From Candidatus Ribeiella danica (GTDB taxonomy: Bacteria > Chloroflexota > Chloroflexia > Chloroflexales > Roseiflexaceae), in the NCBI GenBank assembly GCA_016717335.1, contig JADKFS010000001.1:1178001-1242000 (forward strand): a stretch of 64,000 nt of DNA, given 5' to 3'. Below the pieces are notes generated by a model. The model saw only the letters and a list, made by a program, of their open reading frames with translations, ran no database searches and was not told the origin of the DNA. The translations under genes were made by a program, and so were the position numbers. This document shows positions 1-9,889 of the stretch, in pieces. The first letter of the stretch is position 1; each line of letters opens with the position of its first letter.

Positions 1-445
1 CGAGCAGCAGGTTGTCGGGCTTGATGTCGCGGTGGACCATGCCGTCCTGGCTGTGGGCGAAGGCCAGCCCGTCGGCGGCCTGGCGCAGCAGCTCCAGCTC
101 CTCGGGCAGCGACCAGCCCTCGCCGCTGACGGCGCGGTCGCGCAGGCGCTCGCGCAGCGATCCCCCGGCGATCAGCTCCATCGCCAGGTAGGCGCGGCCC
201 ATGTGCTCGCCGAAGTCGTAGATCGTCACGATATTGGGGTGGCTGAGGCTGGCGGCGGCGCGGGCCTCCTTCTGGAAGCGCGCTTGGAAGCTCGGGTCGA
301 GCGCCATCTGCTCGTGGATGACCTTGATCGCCGCGAGGCGATCGAGGGTGACGTGGCGGCCGCGGAAGACCTGGCCCATGCCGCCGCGGCCGAGCAGCTG
401 CTCGATCCGGTAGTTGCCGATCGTCTGGCCGATCAGGTCGGTCAT
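1..445 (-). CDS. Serine/threonine protein kinase, N-terminal part (runs off the window)
   Basis: The first 148 residues of a eukaryotic-type (Hanks) kinase are visible, starting at ATG 445. A glycine-rich loop GRGGMGQVF lies near residue 19, the lysine of AAIKV near residue 41, and a catalytic HRDIKPDN near the window edge. The C-lobe and any sensor domain lie outside the window. It follows the FHA membrane protein after 66 bases on the same strand, at the distal end of the injection-system operon, so a role in phosphorylating the FHA partners is a reasonable inference. It is closely similar in layout to the kinase domain of the gene at 2969-6244. Confidence 0.93.
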   Translation of the reverse strand, partial: MTDLIGQTIGNYRIEQLLGRGGMGQVFRGRHVTLDRLAAIKVIHEQMALDPSFQARFQKEARAAASLSHPNIVTIYDFGEHMGRAYLAMELIAGGSLRERLRDRAVSGEGWSLPEELELLRQAADGLAFAHSQDGMVHRDIKPDNLLL

Positions 446-511
446 AGTAGTGCTCCGCCCGCCGGCAGGGACGCGCCCGCCAGCGGGTGATCAAACAGGC
501 GAGTCGCCGCG

Positions 512-2689
512 TCAGCGCGGCGGGAGATCGGAGGGAGCCATGATCGCTATCGTAGCGTCAGATGTGCGCTGCTCAGCATCGATTCCGATCGCGCTGGCTC
601 TGACGGTGAACGTGTATGAGCCGGCCGGCTGATCCGAATGGATAAACTGGACCCGCATCGATACAACGCAGCGGTCCCTTTTCATAATCGTGCCGCTCTT
701 GAGCGTAACCGACGATGTGTCGGTGTGGAGCTGATCGGACGGCCGCTCGATCGTCAGGTCGCCGCCGCACCCTTTGTCGGCCGTTTCGTCGTCGGCCACC
801 CTGAGGGTGGGCGCCAGATCGATCGTGAAGGTCACCCCGTCCAGCGGCTCGTCGTTGGTGTTTGTGAGCACGATCGTCATCTTGATCGATGCGTCTGCCA
901 CCTGATTGACGCCGATCTCTGCCGGGGCGAACGCCAGCCCTACCTCGGGCTGCGTGGTCGGAACCTCCACCGTGGGTGGCGGCGAGGTTGGCAGGCTCGG
1001 GGTGCTCGCGACCTCGGTGACGACTGGCTTCGACGTAGGCGTGATCGGCGTGGGCGACGGGGTTACAGTCGGGAGGGGCGTCGGCGTCGGCGTGTCGAGC
1101 AGCACGGTCGGAATGATCGAGCGTGGGGTGTTGGTGGGCAGCACCCCGCCGCCCGACTCTGGCGTCAGCGTGCTGGTCGACTGCGACTCGGGCGTCTGGG
1201 TGGGCGTGCCGGGCAGCGGCGTGTCCGAAGCTCCCGGCCGCGGCGTGGGCGTCACGCTCGGCGCGAGCGTCGGCACGGCGGTTCCGGCGGCGTTGGCGGT
1301 GGCCAGCGCCAGCGCCAGGGCTGTCTGCGCGGCGCCGCGCTCGGCCGCGGGCGCGGCGTCGGCGGTCTGCCGCGCGGCCACCACGGCGGCGCCGGCCGCG
1401 TCGGCGGTAGCCAGGGCGACCGCCCGCGCGGTGGCGTTGGCGGCGGCGGCGGGGTCGAGCGGCGCGGCGTTCGCGGGCAGCAGGTAGCCGATCGGCAGGC
1501 CGGCGAACAGGCTGGTGGCTCCCGGCCGCGGCAGGAAGCCGCAGATCAGCAGCAGCGCCAGCAGCGCGCCGGCAGCCGGCAGCGCCCAGATCGGCACGAG
1601 CGGGTCCTGGAGGAACTCGCCGTCGGCCGTGAGCGTCCCCTCGCCGGGGTTGGATGCCGAGACGCTGATCGTGTGGCGCAGCGGCCGGCCGAAGATCCGC
1701 TGCGGCGGCGCGGCCGTCAGGGGCACGTCGACGACCTTGCCCGGCTCGACGACCACCTCGGGCTCGGCGAAGGCGAAGGCGAGCACCTGCTCGTCGTCGC
1801 TCGCATCGAGCGTGTAGCGCGCCGCCCGGTTGCCCAGGTTGGTGATGCGGACGACGTAGCCAGCCTGGTTCTGGCCGCGCGCGCGCCTGGGCGCCAGCTC
1901 CAGGCGGCTGGCCGCGAACGGGCGAACGCGCCAGCGGGCGCTGGTCGTCGCCGCGATCGCGGGGTTCTGGATCGAGTACGCCCGCAGCGTGACCGGGTAC
2001 TCCCTCACGCGGCTCTCCGGCGAGGCCGGCGCGGTGATCGTGATCGGCAGCACCGCCTGGGCGCCCTGGTCGAGCGACAGCATCTCGTTCGGCGTGTCGA
2101 TCCAGGTCGTCGGCAGACCCTCGATCGCCAGCACGAGCGTGTCGCTCGGCCCGTGGTTGGCGATCGTCACGTAGACGAGCGTCGGCTGGCCGGGCGTGAG
2201 CGTGAGCGCGACCTGGGCCGGCGACAGCGCGACGGCGATCCGGCCCTCGCCGGAGGACGACTGGCCGGGCAGCGGCGCCGCCGGATCGCCGAGCAGGCTG
2301 GAGAGCAGCGGGTCGGGCTGCTGCGACGCGCGCGCCGCGGCGGTGAGCAGCCGCAGCGTGTACGGCCCGATCTGCAGCGGCTGGCCGGCGGCCCAGACCT
2401 GGCGCTGGTCGGGCGGGATGAGCGCGCCGGCCAGCCGGCTGCCGCTGCGCGAGCTGAGGTCGGTCACGTAGGCGCGCCGGCCATCCCAGTCGATCCGCAG
2501 GTGCTCGCGCGAGACGATCGGCGCGTTCAGCACCAGGTCGTTGCCGGGCTGCCGGCCGACCGTGATGCCGGCGAGCGTGAGCTGAATGGTCTGAATCAGC
2601 TGCCCCTGCGGGTCGAGCAGCTCCACCCGCGGCGCGGCAGCGTTAGGATCGGCCGGCGCGCCGCCCGGCGGATCGTTACCTCGTACCAT
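512..2689 (-). CDS. FHA-domain membrane protein with Thr/Pro-rich linker and DUF11-like tail
   Basis: 725 residues. An FHA domain (about 22-115) has VGRQPGND and SREHL but SRSG where SxNG is usual. Two beta-rich modules (about 150-360) follow; they are homologous to those in the neighbouring kinase (shared pattern PESR..(E/D)YPV). A membrane segment lies at about 365-386. Then come an Ala-rich stretch, a long Thr/Pro-rich linker (about 470-590) and a DUF11-like beta domain. There is no signal peptide, so the FHA end should be cytosolic and the tail extracytoplasmic. It lies between two kinase genes, suggesting it reads phosphothreonine on kinase or baseplate partners and spans the membrane. 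The 5' end (ATG 2689) has no strong ribosome binding site. Confidence 0.85.
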   Translation of the reverse strand: MVRGNDPPGGAPADPNAAAPRVELLDPQGQLIQTIQLTLAGITVGRQPGNDLVLNAPIVSREHLRIDWDGRRAYVTDLSSRSGSRLAGALIPPDQRQVWAAGQPLQIGPYTLRLLTAAARASQQPDPLLSSLLGDPAAPLPGQSSSGEGRIAVALSPAQVALTLTPGQPTLVYVTIANHGPSDTLVLAIEGLPTTWIDTPNEMLSLDQGAQAVLPITITAPASPESRVREYPVTLRAYSIQNPAIAATTSARWRVRPFAASRLELAPRRARGQNQAGYVVRITNLGNRAARYTLDASDDEQVLAFAFAEPEVVVEPGKVVDVPLTAAPPQRIFGRPLRHTISVSASNPGEGTLTADGEFLQDPLVPIWALPAAGALLALLLICGFLPRPGATSLFAGLPIGYLLPANAAPLDPAAAANATARAVALATADAAGAAVVAARQTADAAPAAERGAAQTALALALATANAAGTAVPTLAPSVTPTPRPGASDTPLPGTPTQTPESQSTSTLTPESGGGVLPTNTPRSIIPTVLLDTPTPTPLPTVTPSPTPITPTSKPVVTEVASTPSLPTSPPPTVEVPTTQPEVGLAFAPAEIGVNQVADASIKMTIVLTNTNDEPLDGVTFTIDLAPTLRVADDETADKGCGGDLTIERPSDQLHTDTSSVTLKSGTIMKRDRCVVSMRVQFIHSDQPAGSYTFTVRASAIGIDAEQRTSDATIAIMAPSDLPPR

Positions 2690-2968
2690 AGGAGTTGCGC
2701 CTTATTGTTCTTGCAAACTCTACAGCTTGGGGCGGGTGTTTGGGGGCGGCTTTGCCGCTCCCAAACACCCGCTCAGGGGAGGCATGAGTCATCCCGTATG
2801 GTACAAGCCCCACCCCCTGCCCCCTCCCCTGCCAGGGGAGGGGGTTTCTTGTTCGTGGGTGTGGGGGATGGCACGACAAAGCGAGATTTCCGAATGGTAA
2901 AACGTGGAATGAATCATGCCTCCCCAGATTGTCGATCTGATCGCTGTCAGGCGAAACGTGTCGACGAG
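2690..2968. repeat. Intergenic region with two strong hairpins
   Basis: Between the two FHA genes. A long inverted repeat (about 2730-2773) pairs GCGGGTGTTTGGG with CCCAAACACCCGC. A second G/C-rich inverted repeat (about 2810-2850) is nearly identical to one at about 63199-63240. Either could terminate or attenuate transcription; the second belongs to a dispersed repeat family. Confidence 0.7.
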
Positions 2969-5900
2969 CTATTGGTCCTGCATAATGATCTTCGGATCGA
3001 CCCAGACCGCCCAGTCGTCGGTTGCGGTCGGCCCGGCCTCGACGCGCAGCTCGATCCGCACCTGCTTGCCCGCGAGGCTGGAGAGGTCGTAGTGCAGGGA
3101 TGCCAGCTTGCCGTCGAACCGCTTTCTGGTCGTGCCGAGCAGCGACCGGGTCACGATGCCCTTGAGGTCGTCGGCGTGGTACTCGTAGACCTTGAAGGTG
3201 ACGCCGTCGGTGAACGAGTCGTCGCGCTGGACGAAGCCGACCTGGGCCTCGAAGTAGGCGCCCTGGTTCAACTTGAACCACGGGAACAGGCCCGAGATCG
3301 TCCCGTTCGCCACCATCTTCGGGTGGGTGCGCAGCGCCGAGACCGCCGCCTTGCCATCCTCCAGCCCGATCACGTCGGTGCGCGCGAAGCCGCTGGCGTT
3401 GGCCGGGTCGCCCGGCCAGGTCAGGGGCACGCCATCCGAGATGGTCTCGCCGTCCGGCTGCAGCACGCCGCCCTGCCACACGGCCTGCGGCGCCAGCCCT
3501 AACAAGGGGACCGCGACGCTCGGGATCGTCGGCGTGGGCGTGATCGTGGGCGGCACCGTCGGCGTCTCGGTCGGCACGACCGGCGGGGCCGTCGGCGTGG
3601 CGCTCGGCGGCAGGGGCGTGGCGCTCGGCGGGGGCACGGCGGTCGGCAGGGCCGTCGGCAGGTTCAGCGCGTCCGGGTCCTTGTTATCGGGCACGCCGTC
3701 GCCGTCGGTGTCGGGCTTGAGCGGGTCGAGCCCGCGCGCGACCTCCTCGCCGTCCTTCAGCCCATCGCCGTCGCTGTCGGGCTTGAGCGGGTCGGTCCCG
3801 CCCGCCACCTCCTGGGCGTCGTTGAGTCCGTCGCCGTCGGTGTCGGGGTTGGCCGGCAGCGTGCCGCGCGCCATCTCGTCGCTATTGATCAGGCCGTCGC
3901 GGTCGTCGTCGCCGGCCAGCCAGGTCGCGGTGGCGGTGCCGGCCTGGATCAAGGCGCTGGTCTGGTTGGCCACCGCGGTGCCCTGGGTCTGCCCGAGCAC
4001 CGCCACGTTGGTGCCCTGCACCACGGCGGTGGCGGTGGCGTTGGCCGGCTGGACGCGCAGGCGATCGTTGGCCAGGTAGGCCAGCGCGGCGCACAGCGGC
4101 ACCAGCAAGACCATCATGACGCTGATCAGCCAGGCCGGCAGCAGCGCCTTGTGGACGAACTGCGCCGTGAGCGGCGGCGGCTGCTCGTCTTTCGTGCCGG
4201 TCTGGACGCTGATGTTGCGCGTGAGCGGGTTGCCGAACCAGCGCCACGGGCCGCGCGCGGTGATGCGCACGTTGGTCGTCTTGCCCGGCGACACCGTCAG
4301 CTCGGATGGGTCGCAGCTGTAGCTCAGCGACTGCTCCTCGTCCTCGGCCTTGACCGCGTAGGTCGCGTTCGCGTTGCCCTGGTTGCGGATCGCCAGCCGG
4401 TAGGTCGCCTGGCGCCGGCCGATCGCTTTTTTGGGCGTGAGCGAGATGCCGTTCCCGCTGAACGGCAGCACCGTCCAGAGCGCCTGCACGCCGCACCAGT
4501 CGCCGGGGTTATCGCGCGAGTGCACGCGCACGACCACCGGGTAGTCGCCGGCGCGGCTCTCCGGCACGCGCGGAACGTTGACGGCGAGCGTGGCGACGGT
4601 CTGCATGCCCGGGTTGAGCTGCAGCGCCTGGTCGGGCAGCGTCACCCACTCCGGCGGCACGCCGTCGACCGAGACCGTGAAGTGGTCGACCTTGACGCCA
4701 AGGTTGACCAGCGTGGCGCGGATGGTCGTGGCCTGGCCGGTCGTCAGCTCGTAGCGGTCGCGGTCGAGCATCGCGGCGATCCGCTCGCTCTTGCCGAAGC
4801 GCGGCGGCAGCTTGGGCGGCGGCTTGGGCGCGCCGGGCCTGGGCGGCGCATCGCCGAGCAGGCTGTTCAGCAGCTGGCCGGCGTCGGGCTGCGCGGCGCG
4901 CCTGGGCGGCTCCAGCCGCAGCCGGAACGGGCCGACGCGCACCAGTTCGCGCCAGGGCCACGGGTACGGCAGCTGCGGCGCCAGCTTGTTCCCGCCGAGG
5001 TGCACGCCGTTGCTCGACCCCAGGTCGGTCACCGTCGCGCGGCTGCCGCTCCAGTCGATCCGCATGTGCTCGCGCGAGACCTCCTCGGAGTCGAGCACGA
5101 TGTTGTTCTTCGGCGCGCGGCCGACCGTCAGCACGCTGCCCGTGAAGGTGACGACCTGGAGCAGCCGGCCCTGCGCGTCGGCCACCTCGACCCGCGGCGC
5201 GGACGCGAGCGAGTCGAACGAGCGCGCGTCGGCGGTCAGCAGGTCGCTGTTGGGCGGCGGCACCAGCGTGCCGGGCAGCGCCGGGTCGGGCGGCGGCTTG
5301 GGCGGCCGGGCGACGTACTCGGTGACGTCCTCGGCCGCGAGCACGCGCCGCAGCGCCTCGGCCAGCTCGGCCGCGGTCGCGAAGCGCTCGGCCGGGCGCT
5401 TGGCCAGGCAGCGCAGGATGATCTGCTCGATCGGCAGCGGCAGGTCGGGCACGATCTCGCGCGGCGGGCGCGGCGCGACGTTGATGTGCTTGTGGATGGC
5501 GTCGCTCAGGCTGGTGGCGTTGAACGGCGGGTAGCCGGTCGTCACCTCGTACAGCACCACGCCGAGCGAGTAGATGTCGCTGCGGCCATCCATCTGCAGC
5601 CCCTCGCACTGCTCGGGCGACATATAGATCGCCGTGCCCATGGTCGCGCCGGTGGCGGTCAGCGCGCTGCCCTCGATCATCTGGGCCAGGCCGAAATCGG
5701 CGAGCTTGAGCGTGTAGCGCTCGGCCGCCGAGCTGGCCGGATCGGGCGGCACCAGCAGGCTCTTGAGCAGGTCGTCGGTCGGCGAGGGCGCGGCCGACTG
5801 GCGGCGCAGCAGCATGTTGTCGGGCTTGATGTCGCGGTGGATCGTGCCCTGGCGGTGCGCGTAGTCGAGCGCCTCGGCCGCCTGGCGGATCAGGTCGAGC

Positions 5901-6244
5901 CCCAGCTCCAGCGGCCAGGGCTGCGTCTCGCGGCGGTCGAGCAGCCCGCGCAGCGAGCCGTCCTCCAGCAGCTCCATCGCCAGGAAGAGCTGGCCGTCGG
6001 CGTCGCCGGCCTCGTACACCTCGACGATATTGGGGTGGCGCAGCGCCTTGCCGATCTCGGCCTCGCGCTGCAGAAAGCGCTCGCGGACCTTCTTGTTGGC
6101 GGCCAGGTTCGGGAACAGGACCTTCAGCGCGACCAGCTTGTTGCTGCGCCGATCGCGCGCGCGAAAGACCTGGCCCATGCCGCCGTTGCCCAGCAGGCCC
6201 TCGACCTGGTAGTCGCCGATTGTCAGTCCGGTCAGGTCGCTCAT
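2969..6244 (-). CDS. Serine/threonine kinase-FHA-transmembrane protein with calcium-type repeats
   Basis: 1091 residues from ATG 6244; that start overlaps the upstream stop as ATGA, so translation is probably coupled. The kinase domain (about 10-300) has GNGGMGQV, K41, HRD at 136-138, DFG at 183-185 and SPEQ. An FHA domain (about 355-445) has VGRAPKNN, SREHM and SSNG. Next are two NEW3-like beta modules (about 485-690), a membrane helix (702-724), four DxDxDG repeats (about 779-858, thrombospondin type 3-like), a Thr/Pro linker and a beta-rich C-terminal domain. Kinase and FHA should face the cytosol and the repeats the outside. Its position directly behind the FHA-tagged baseplate gene suggests it regulates assembly or firing of the injection system, as PpkA and Fha do for type VI secretion. 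Confidence 0.92.
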   Translation of the reverse strand: MSDLTGLTIGDYQVEGLLGNGGMGQVFRARDRRSNKLVALKVLFPNLAANKKVRERFLQREAEIGKALRHPNIVEVYEAGDADGQLFLAMELLEDGSLRGLLDRRETQPWPLELGLDLIRQAAEALDYAHRQGTIHRDIKPDNMLLRRQSAAPSPTDDLLKSLLVPPDPASSAAERYTLKLADFGLAQMIEGSALTATGATMGTAIYMSPEQCEGLQMDGRSDIYSLGVVLYEVTTGYPPFNATSLSDAIHKHINVAPRPPREIVPDLPLPIEQIILRCLAKRPAERFATAAELAEALRRVLAAEDVTEYVARPPKPPPDPALPGTLVPPPNSDLLTADARSFDSLASAPRVEVADAQGRLLQVVTFTGSVLTVGRAPKNNIVLDSEEVSREHMRIDWSGSRATVTDLGSSNGVHLGGNKLAPQLPYPWPWRELVRVGPFRLRLEPPRRAAQPDAGQLLNSLLGDAPPRPGAPKPPPKLPPRFGKSERIAAMLDRDRYELTTGQATTIRATLVNLGVKVDHFTVSVDGVPPEWVTLPDQALQLNPGMQTVATLAVNVPRVPESRAGDYPVVVRVHSRDNPGDWCGVQALWTVLPFSGNGISLTPKKAIGRRQATYRLAIRNQGNANATYAVKAEDEEQSLSYSCDPSELTVSPGKTTNVRITARGPWRWFGNPLTRNISVQTGTKDEQPPPLTAQFVHKALLPAWLISVMMVLLVPLCAALAYLANDRLRVQPANATATAVVQGTNVAVLGQTQGTAVANQTSALIQAGTATATWLAGDDDRDGLINSDEMARGTLPANPDTDGDGLNDAQEVAGGTDPLKPDSDGDGLKDGEEVARGLDPLKPDTDGDGVPDNKDPDALNLPTALPTAVPPPSATPLPPSATPTAPPVVPTETPTVPPTITPTPTIPSVAVPLLGLAPQAVWQGGVLQPDGETISDGVPLTWPGDPANASGFARTDVIGLEDGKAAVSALRTHPKMVANGTISGLFPWFKLNQGAYFEAQVGFVQRDDSFTDGVTFKVYEYHADDLKGIVTRSLLGTTRKRFDGKLASLHYDLSSLAGKQVRIELRVEAGPTATDDWAVWVDPKIIMQDQ

Positions 6245-7293
6245 TGATCTAGCTCCAGAATGTACCCGGCATGGGCCGGCTTGTGCGCCTGGATCAGATC
6301 TTCGACGAACACGGGGTCGACGCCGCTGCCGGGCGGGATGGTCAGGCGGATCCGAAAGACGAACGGGTCGAGGCCCTCGCCGTCGCTGATCGTGGGGGTC
6401 AGCCCGGTGCAGACCTCGATCATCCTGGTCAGGCCGTAGTTGGTGCCGCGCCAGCGGTACAGGTTCATCGCCTCGGCCAGCAGCTGGCGGCGGCGCGGCT
6501 CGGGCCAGTGCGCGTTCAGCCCGACGTCGAGCCAGCTCGCCAGCCAGCCCAGGAACGACGTCGGGCAGGTGCGCGGGTCGATGTACAGGTCGATGTGGCT
6601 CTGGCGGTCCTCCAGCGGCTCCCAGATCGACTCGAAGAGCAGCAGGTAGCGGCGCAGGAAGTCGTCGTCCTGGAAGATGATCGGCAGGAAGCGCATGTAG
6701 CGGCTGGCCGCGCTCTGCGGCGGCCGCATGATCTCTTTCGACAGCAGCGCGTGCGCGCTGAAGCACGGCTCGGCCGGCTGCTCCTGCTCGTCCGGCTCGC
6801 CGCCCTCGGGCGGCGCGGGTGGCGGGAGCGGCGGCTCGGGCGGCGTGATCGGTGGCTCGGGCGGCGGGAGCGGCAGCACCCCGGTCTCCCTGGCCGGCTG
6901 CCCCTCGCCCGCTTCGGCGGGCTGCTCGCCGGCCTGCTTGGCCGGCTGCGCCTCGCCCGGCTCCGCGGGCTCGTCCGTCTGCGCGGCGCCGACGAGCTGG
7001 TAGGTGAACTCGAACGGGCCGATCCGGATGGCATCGCCGGACTGCAGCAGGCGCGGCTGGCTGGCCAGCAGGCGCGTGCCGTTGACCAGCGTGCCGTTGG
7101 CGCTGCCGAGATCGATCAGGGTCCAGCCGTGCGACTCCAGCCGCAGCTCGGCGTGCTGGCGCGACACCAGCGAGTGCTGCAGCGGCAGGGTATTATCCGG
7201 GTTCCGCCCGATCTTGAACGGCGAGTCCGCCAGCGGGATCGTGCGGACCTTATCCTGGACCCGAATGACGAGCTGTGCGGAAATGGCTGCCAC
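6241..7293 (-). CDS. Baseplate tail-I (P2 gpI/Afp12-like) protein with N-terminal FHA domain
   Basis: 350 residues from GTG 7293, whose G is the last base of the upstream stop (TAGTG). The FHA domain (about 20-100) is canonical: IGRNPDN, SRQHAEL, DLGSANGTLVNG. A Pro/Glu linker (about 105-175) follows. Residues 195-348 match the phage tail-I region (TIGR02242/Tail_P2_I style): RFLPIIFQDDDFLRRYLLLF, then WLASWLDVGL and RWRGTNYGLTRMIEVCTG. In Afp/PVC particles this protein joins baseplate wedges. Fusion to a phosphothreonine reader is unusual and points to control of baseplate assembly by the kinase encoded next. The family assignment is firm; the regulatory role is inferred. Confidence 0.9.
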   Translation of the reverse strand: MAAISAQLVIRVQDKVRTIPLADSPFKIGRNPDNTLPLQHSLVSRQHAELRLESHGWTLIDLGSANGTLVNGTRLLASQPRLLQSGDAIRIGPFEFTYQLVGAAQTDEPAEPGEAQPAKQAGEQPAEAGEGQPARETGVLPLPPPEPPITPPEPPLPPPAPPEGGEPDEQEQPAEPCFSAHALLSKEIMRPPQSAASRYMRFLPIIFQDDDFLRRYLLLFESIWEPLEDRQSHIDLYIDPRTCPTSFLGWLASWLDVGLNAHWPEPRRRQLLAEAMNLYRWRGTNYGLTRMIEVCTGLTPTISDGEGLDPFVFRIRLTIPPGSGVDPVFVEDLIQAHKPAHAGYILELDQ

Positions 7294-9304
7294 TACTTCC
7301 TACCCTCTATCTCGACGTCCACGCTGTGCAGGCCCGAGCAGACCAGCCCATCGCGCGGCACCAGCAGCCGGGGCGCGACGATCTGGGGCGCCCCGGCGGC
7401 GCCCGGCTCGGCCATGGTGATCTGGATCTCTCGACGAACTCGACCTGCGGGATGCGCTGCAGCAGGCCCGAGATCTCCGAGACGTGCAGGTCGCGGTCGA
7501 ACGGCCAGCCCTGGCCCTGCGGCCCGCCGGTGTACGGGTTCAGGTAGCGGTACAGCGCATCTTCGGCGCGCTGCTTCACCTCGGCGATCAGCCCCGGCTC
7601 GCTGCGCGCCGGCAGCCGCAGCTTGGCCTTCACCGAGATCAGGAAGAACCGCACCCGCCGCACGTCCAGCGTGACGCCCAGCGGCCGGCGCTCGTTCAGG
7701 TAGGCCAGCACGGCCGCGCGCAGGTCGGCCGAGAGGTTCAGCAGCTCGATCGGGATGCTGCCGCTGGTGTTCTCGGCCTGCGGGAGCACCACCACGAACA
7801 CCTGGCCGGGCTTCGGGTCGGACGCGTCGCCGGGCTGGGCGCCCGGCCCGATGCAGCGCGCGCGCGCGACGCCGGCGACCTGGCAGGCCAGGTACTCGTA
7901 GTCGTCGGTGGTCATCGCGCGCGTGCGCGTGCGCAGCACCTGCGGCGCGCGCAGCTTGGCGTCCGCGAGGCTCTGCGCGTCGCGGCCGCCGACGCTCGGC
8001 TGGCGGTTGGCGACCCGCGCGACGTACGGGATCGAGGTCTTGAGCACGCTGAGCGCGTTCTTCGGGATGTTGCCGATCACCCCGCCGCCGTACTGGTAGC
8101 GGCTGAAGCGCAGCAGGCTGCCCTGCGGCGGCGTCGCGCCGAAGCGGTAGATGTTGCCCTCGGGCTGCAGCAGCGATGGGCCGAACATCAGCAGGCCGCT
8201 CAGGCTGTCGAGCGTGTAGTGCAGGTCGTTCTGCCCCGAGCAGGCGAAGTCGGGCACCTCCTCCCACTCCTGCGACGGCTCGTGCGGCGGCTCGACGACC
8301 AGGCGGTCGAGCTTCTTGCTGCGCGACAGGATCGGCGTATTCAGCAGCCGGAACTGCTGGCCCGGCGTCCCATCGCTGCGGCCGATCACCTCGTCGCGCA
8401 CCGTCACGGCGTGGCGCGCGCGGGTCGTGCCGCCGCGCGACTCGACCTCGAGCCGCTTGAGCTTGGGCGAGACCTCGTAGCCGCCGTCGCCCGACTGGGC
8501 CGATGTGAGCCGGCAGCGCAGCCAGAACGACTCGGCCTGGCCCTCGATCCGGCCGGACACCATCGGCGGCAGGTGCAGGATGATCTCGCCGGGCTGGTTG
8601 AAGCCGCCGGTGCCGTCGTGCTCCAGCTCGCAGGTGGCCCAGCGCGTCAGCCCGCCCTGCCAGACCTGCCACTCCCACGGCGGGTTGCGCGGGTCGACTC
8701 CGGCGCCGCGCGCCAGCTCGCAGTCGACGATCAGCGCGAGCACGTGCTGGCTGTGGTCGCGCTCGAGCGCCAGGTAGAACCCGTCGCCGGCGGCCGGCTT
8801 CTCGGGGAAGATCTCGATCGCCTGGTTGGGCAGGTCGAGCTGGCGCAGGTCGCGCGTCAGCCAGCCGGCGCTGCCCTCGCGGCTGCGGTTGCGGGTAAAC
8901 GCGCCGGTGACGAGCGGCGTGCGGATGGTCAGCGCCTCCTCGGTCGTGAAAATGATCGCCGGCATCGTCTCGGTCCGCACGGTCGCGATCTCGGTATCCT
9001 CGGGGATGACCACATCGTTCGGCTGCGCCGCGGCCAGGTAGAACGTGACCTGGGCCTGGGCCGGCTGCGGCGGCTCCAGCCGGATGCCGATCATATCGAG
9101 GAACTTGACGTACAGCTTGTCGGGCACCTGGTTGACCCGGAACAGCAGCATGTCGGTCATCCAGGCGAACAGCTCGATCAGCGCCACGCCCGGGTCGCTG
9201 ACATTATGATCGGTCCACTCGGGGCAGTAGCGCGGGATCAGGCGCTTGGCCTCGTCGACGATCTCCTGGAAATGGCGGTCGTCCAGGTTTGGGGTTGGCA
9301 GCAT
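7293..9304 (-). CDS. Baseplate J-like assembly protein (TIGR02243 type), frameshifted near the 3' end
   Basis: Starts at ATG 9304 (MLPTPNLDDRHFQEIVDEAK). It has the family N-terminus with CPEWTDHNVSDPGVALIELF and the later TTDDYEYLA. As read, the frame after IPQVEFVE becomes Arg/Pro-rich and stops at 7307. Adding one G at about 7428-7432 restores VEEIQITMAEPG and a natural end with LVPRDGLVCSGLHSVDVEI, stopping at 7293 with a one-base overlap onto the next gene. The intact product would be about 670 residues. The protein forms the wedge ring of the baseplate (Afp11-like). The break is either a sequencing error in GC-rich DNA or a real mutation. Confidence 0.88.
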
Positions 9305-9493
9305 ACGGTTCTCAGCGGCTAAACGGGCGGATCCATCCCTTCGGGAGCTGCGGCCGCCGCGCGGCGGAGGGGATCGGCGGACATTCGTACCCGGCTCAGT
9401 TGGCAGTCTGCAGTCGGCAGTTCTGCCGACTGCCAACTGCCGGCTGCAACCCGGTATGTCCTTCTACGACGCTGTACCAGGGCGCGCTCGGGC
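9305..9493. repeat. Short intergenic repeat element
   Basis: Holds a 7-bp-type repeat folded as an inverted repeat (about 9399-9450; GGCAGTCTGCAGTCGGCAG against CTGCCGACTGCCAACTGCC). No gene is seen. Confidence 0.6.
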
Positions 9494-9886
9494 TTACTCG
9501 CCGGGAATCCGGTAGAACGGAAAGACCAGCGACCGGCTGTCGTGCGTCGCCTTGATCAGGTAGCGGATCTCGATCCGCATGCGCGCGGTGTTGGCCGTGT
9601 CGGGCGCGACCCGCACATCCTGCACCTCGATCCGCGGCTCCCACATCGCCAGCGCCTCGCGGACGTAGTAGTCGGCCAGGCCGGCGGTGGTGGCGTCGTT
9701 CGGCCCGAAGATCAGGTCGTGGATCTGGCAGCCGAACTCCGGGCGCATCACCCGCTGGCCCTTCGGCGTCAGCAGGATCATGGTGATCGCCTGCTCGATA
9801 TCGCGCTCGTGGCGCGCCAGCGCGACGCGCCCGCGCGCGTCCACGTCGACCGGAAAGGCCCAGCCGACTCCCAGAAAATCGCTCAT
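9494..9886 (-). CDS. gp25-like baseplate wedge protein (GPW_gp25/Afp9)
   Basis: 130 residues, a normal length for the family. The typical core is visible: the N-terminal GVGWAFPV, then HERDIEQAITMILLTPKGQRVMRPEFGC and the following IHDLIFGPND, and a C-terminal beta region with RIEIRYLIK. T4 gp25 relatives act as baseplate wedge proteins and prime the sheath. The start ATG at 9886 lies three bases after the PAAR stop, consistent with one operon. Confidence 0.93.
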   Translation of the reverse strand: MSDFLGVGWAFPVDVDARGRVALARHERDIEQAITMILLTPKGQRVMRPEFGCQIHDLIFGPNDATTAGLADYYVREALAMWEPRIEVQDVRVAPDTANTARMRIEIRYLIKATHDSRSLVFPFYRIPGE

Positions 9887-9889
9887 CGG

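Noticed and set aside
638..3502. A very long open frame (over 900 codons) on the plus strand opposite the FHA genes
   Set aside because: It is Arg/Gly-rich, has no family pattern and lies antisense to clear FHA and kinase genes. High GC keeps antisense frames open. The same applies to long frames at 4151-6247, 7484-9322, 9687-12209, 22592-24664, 45803-48232 and 54573-56522.
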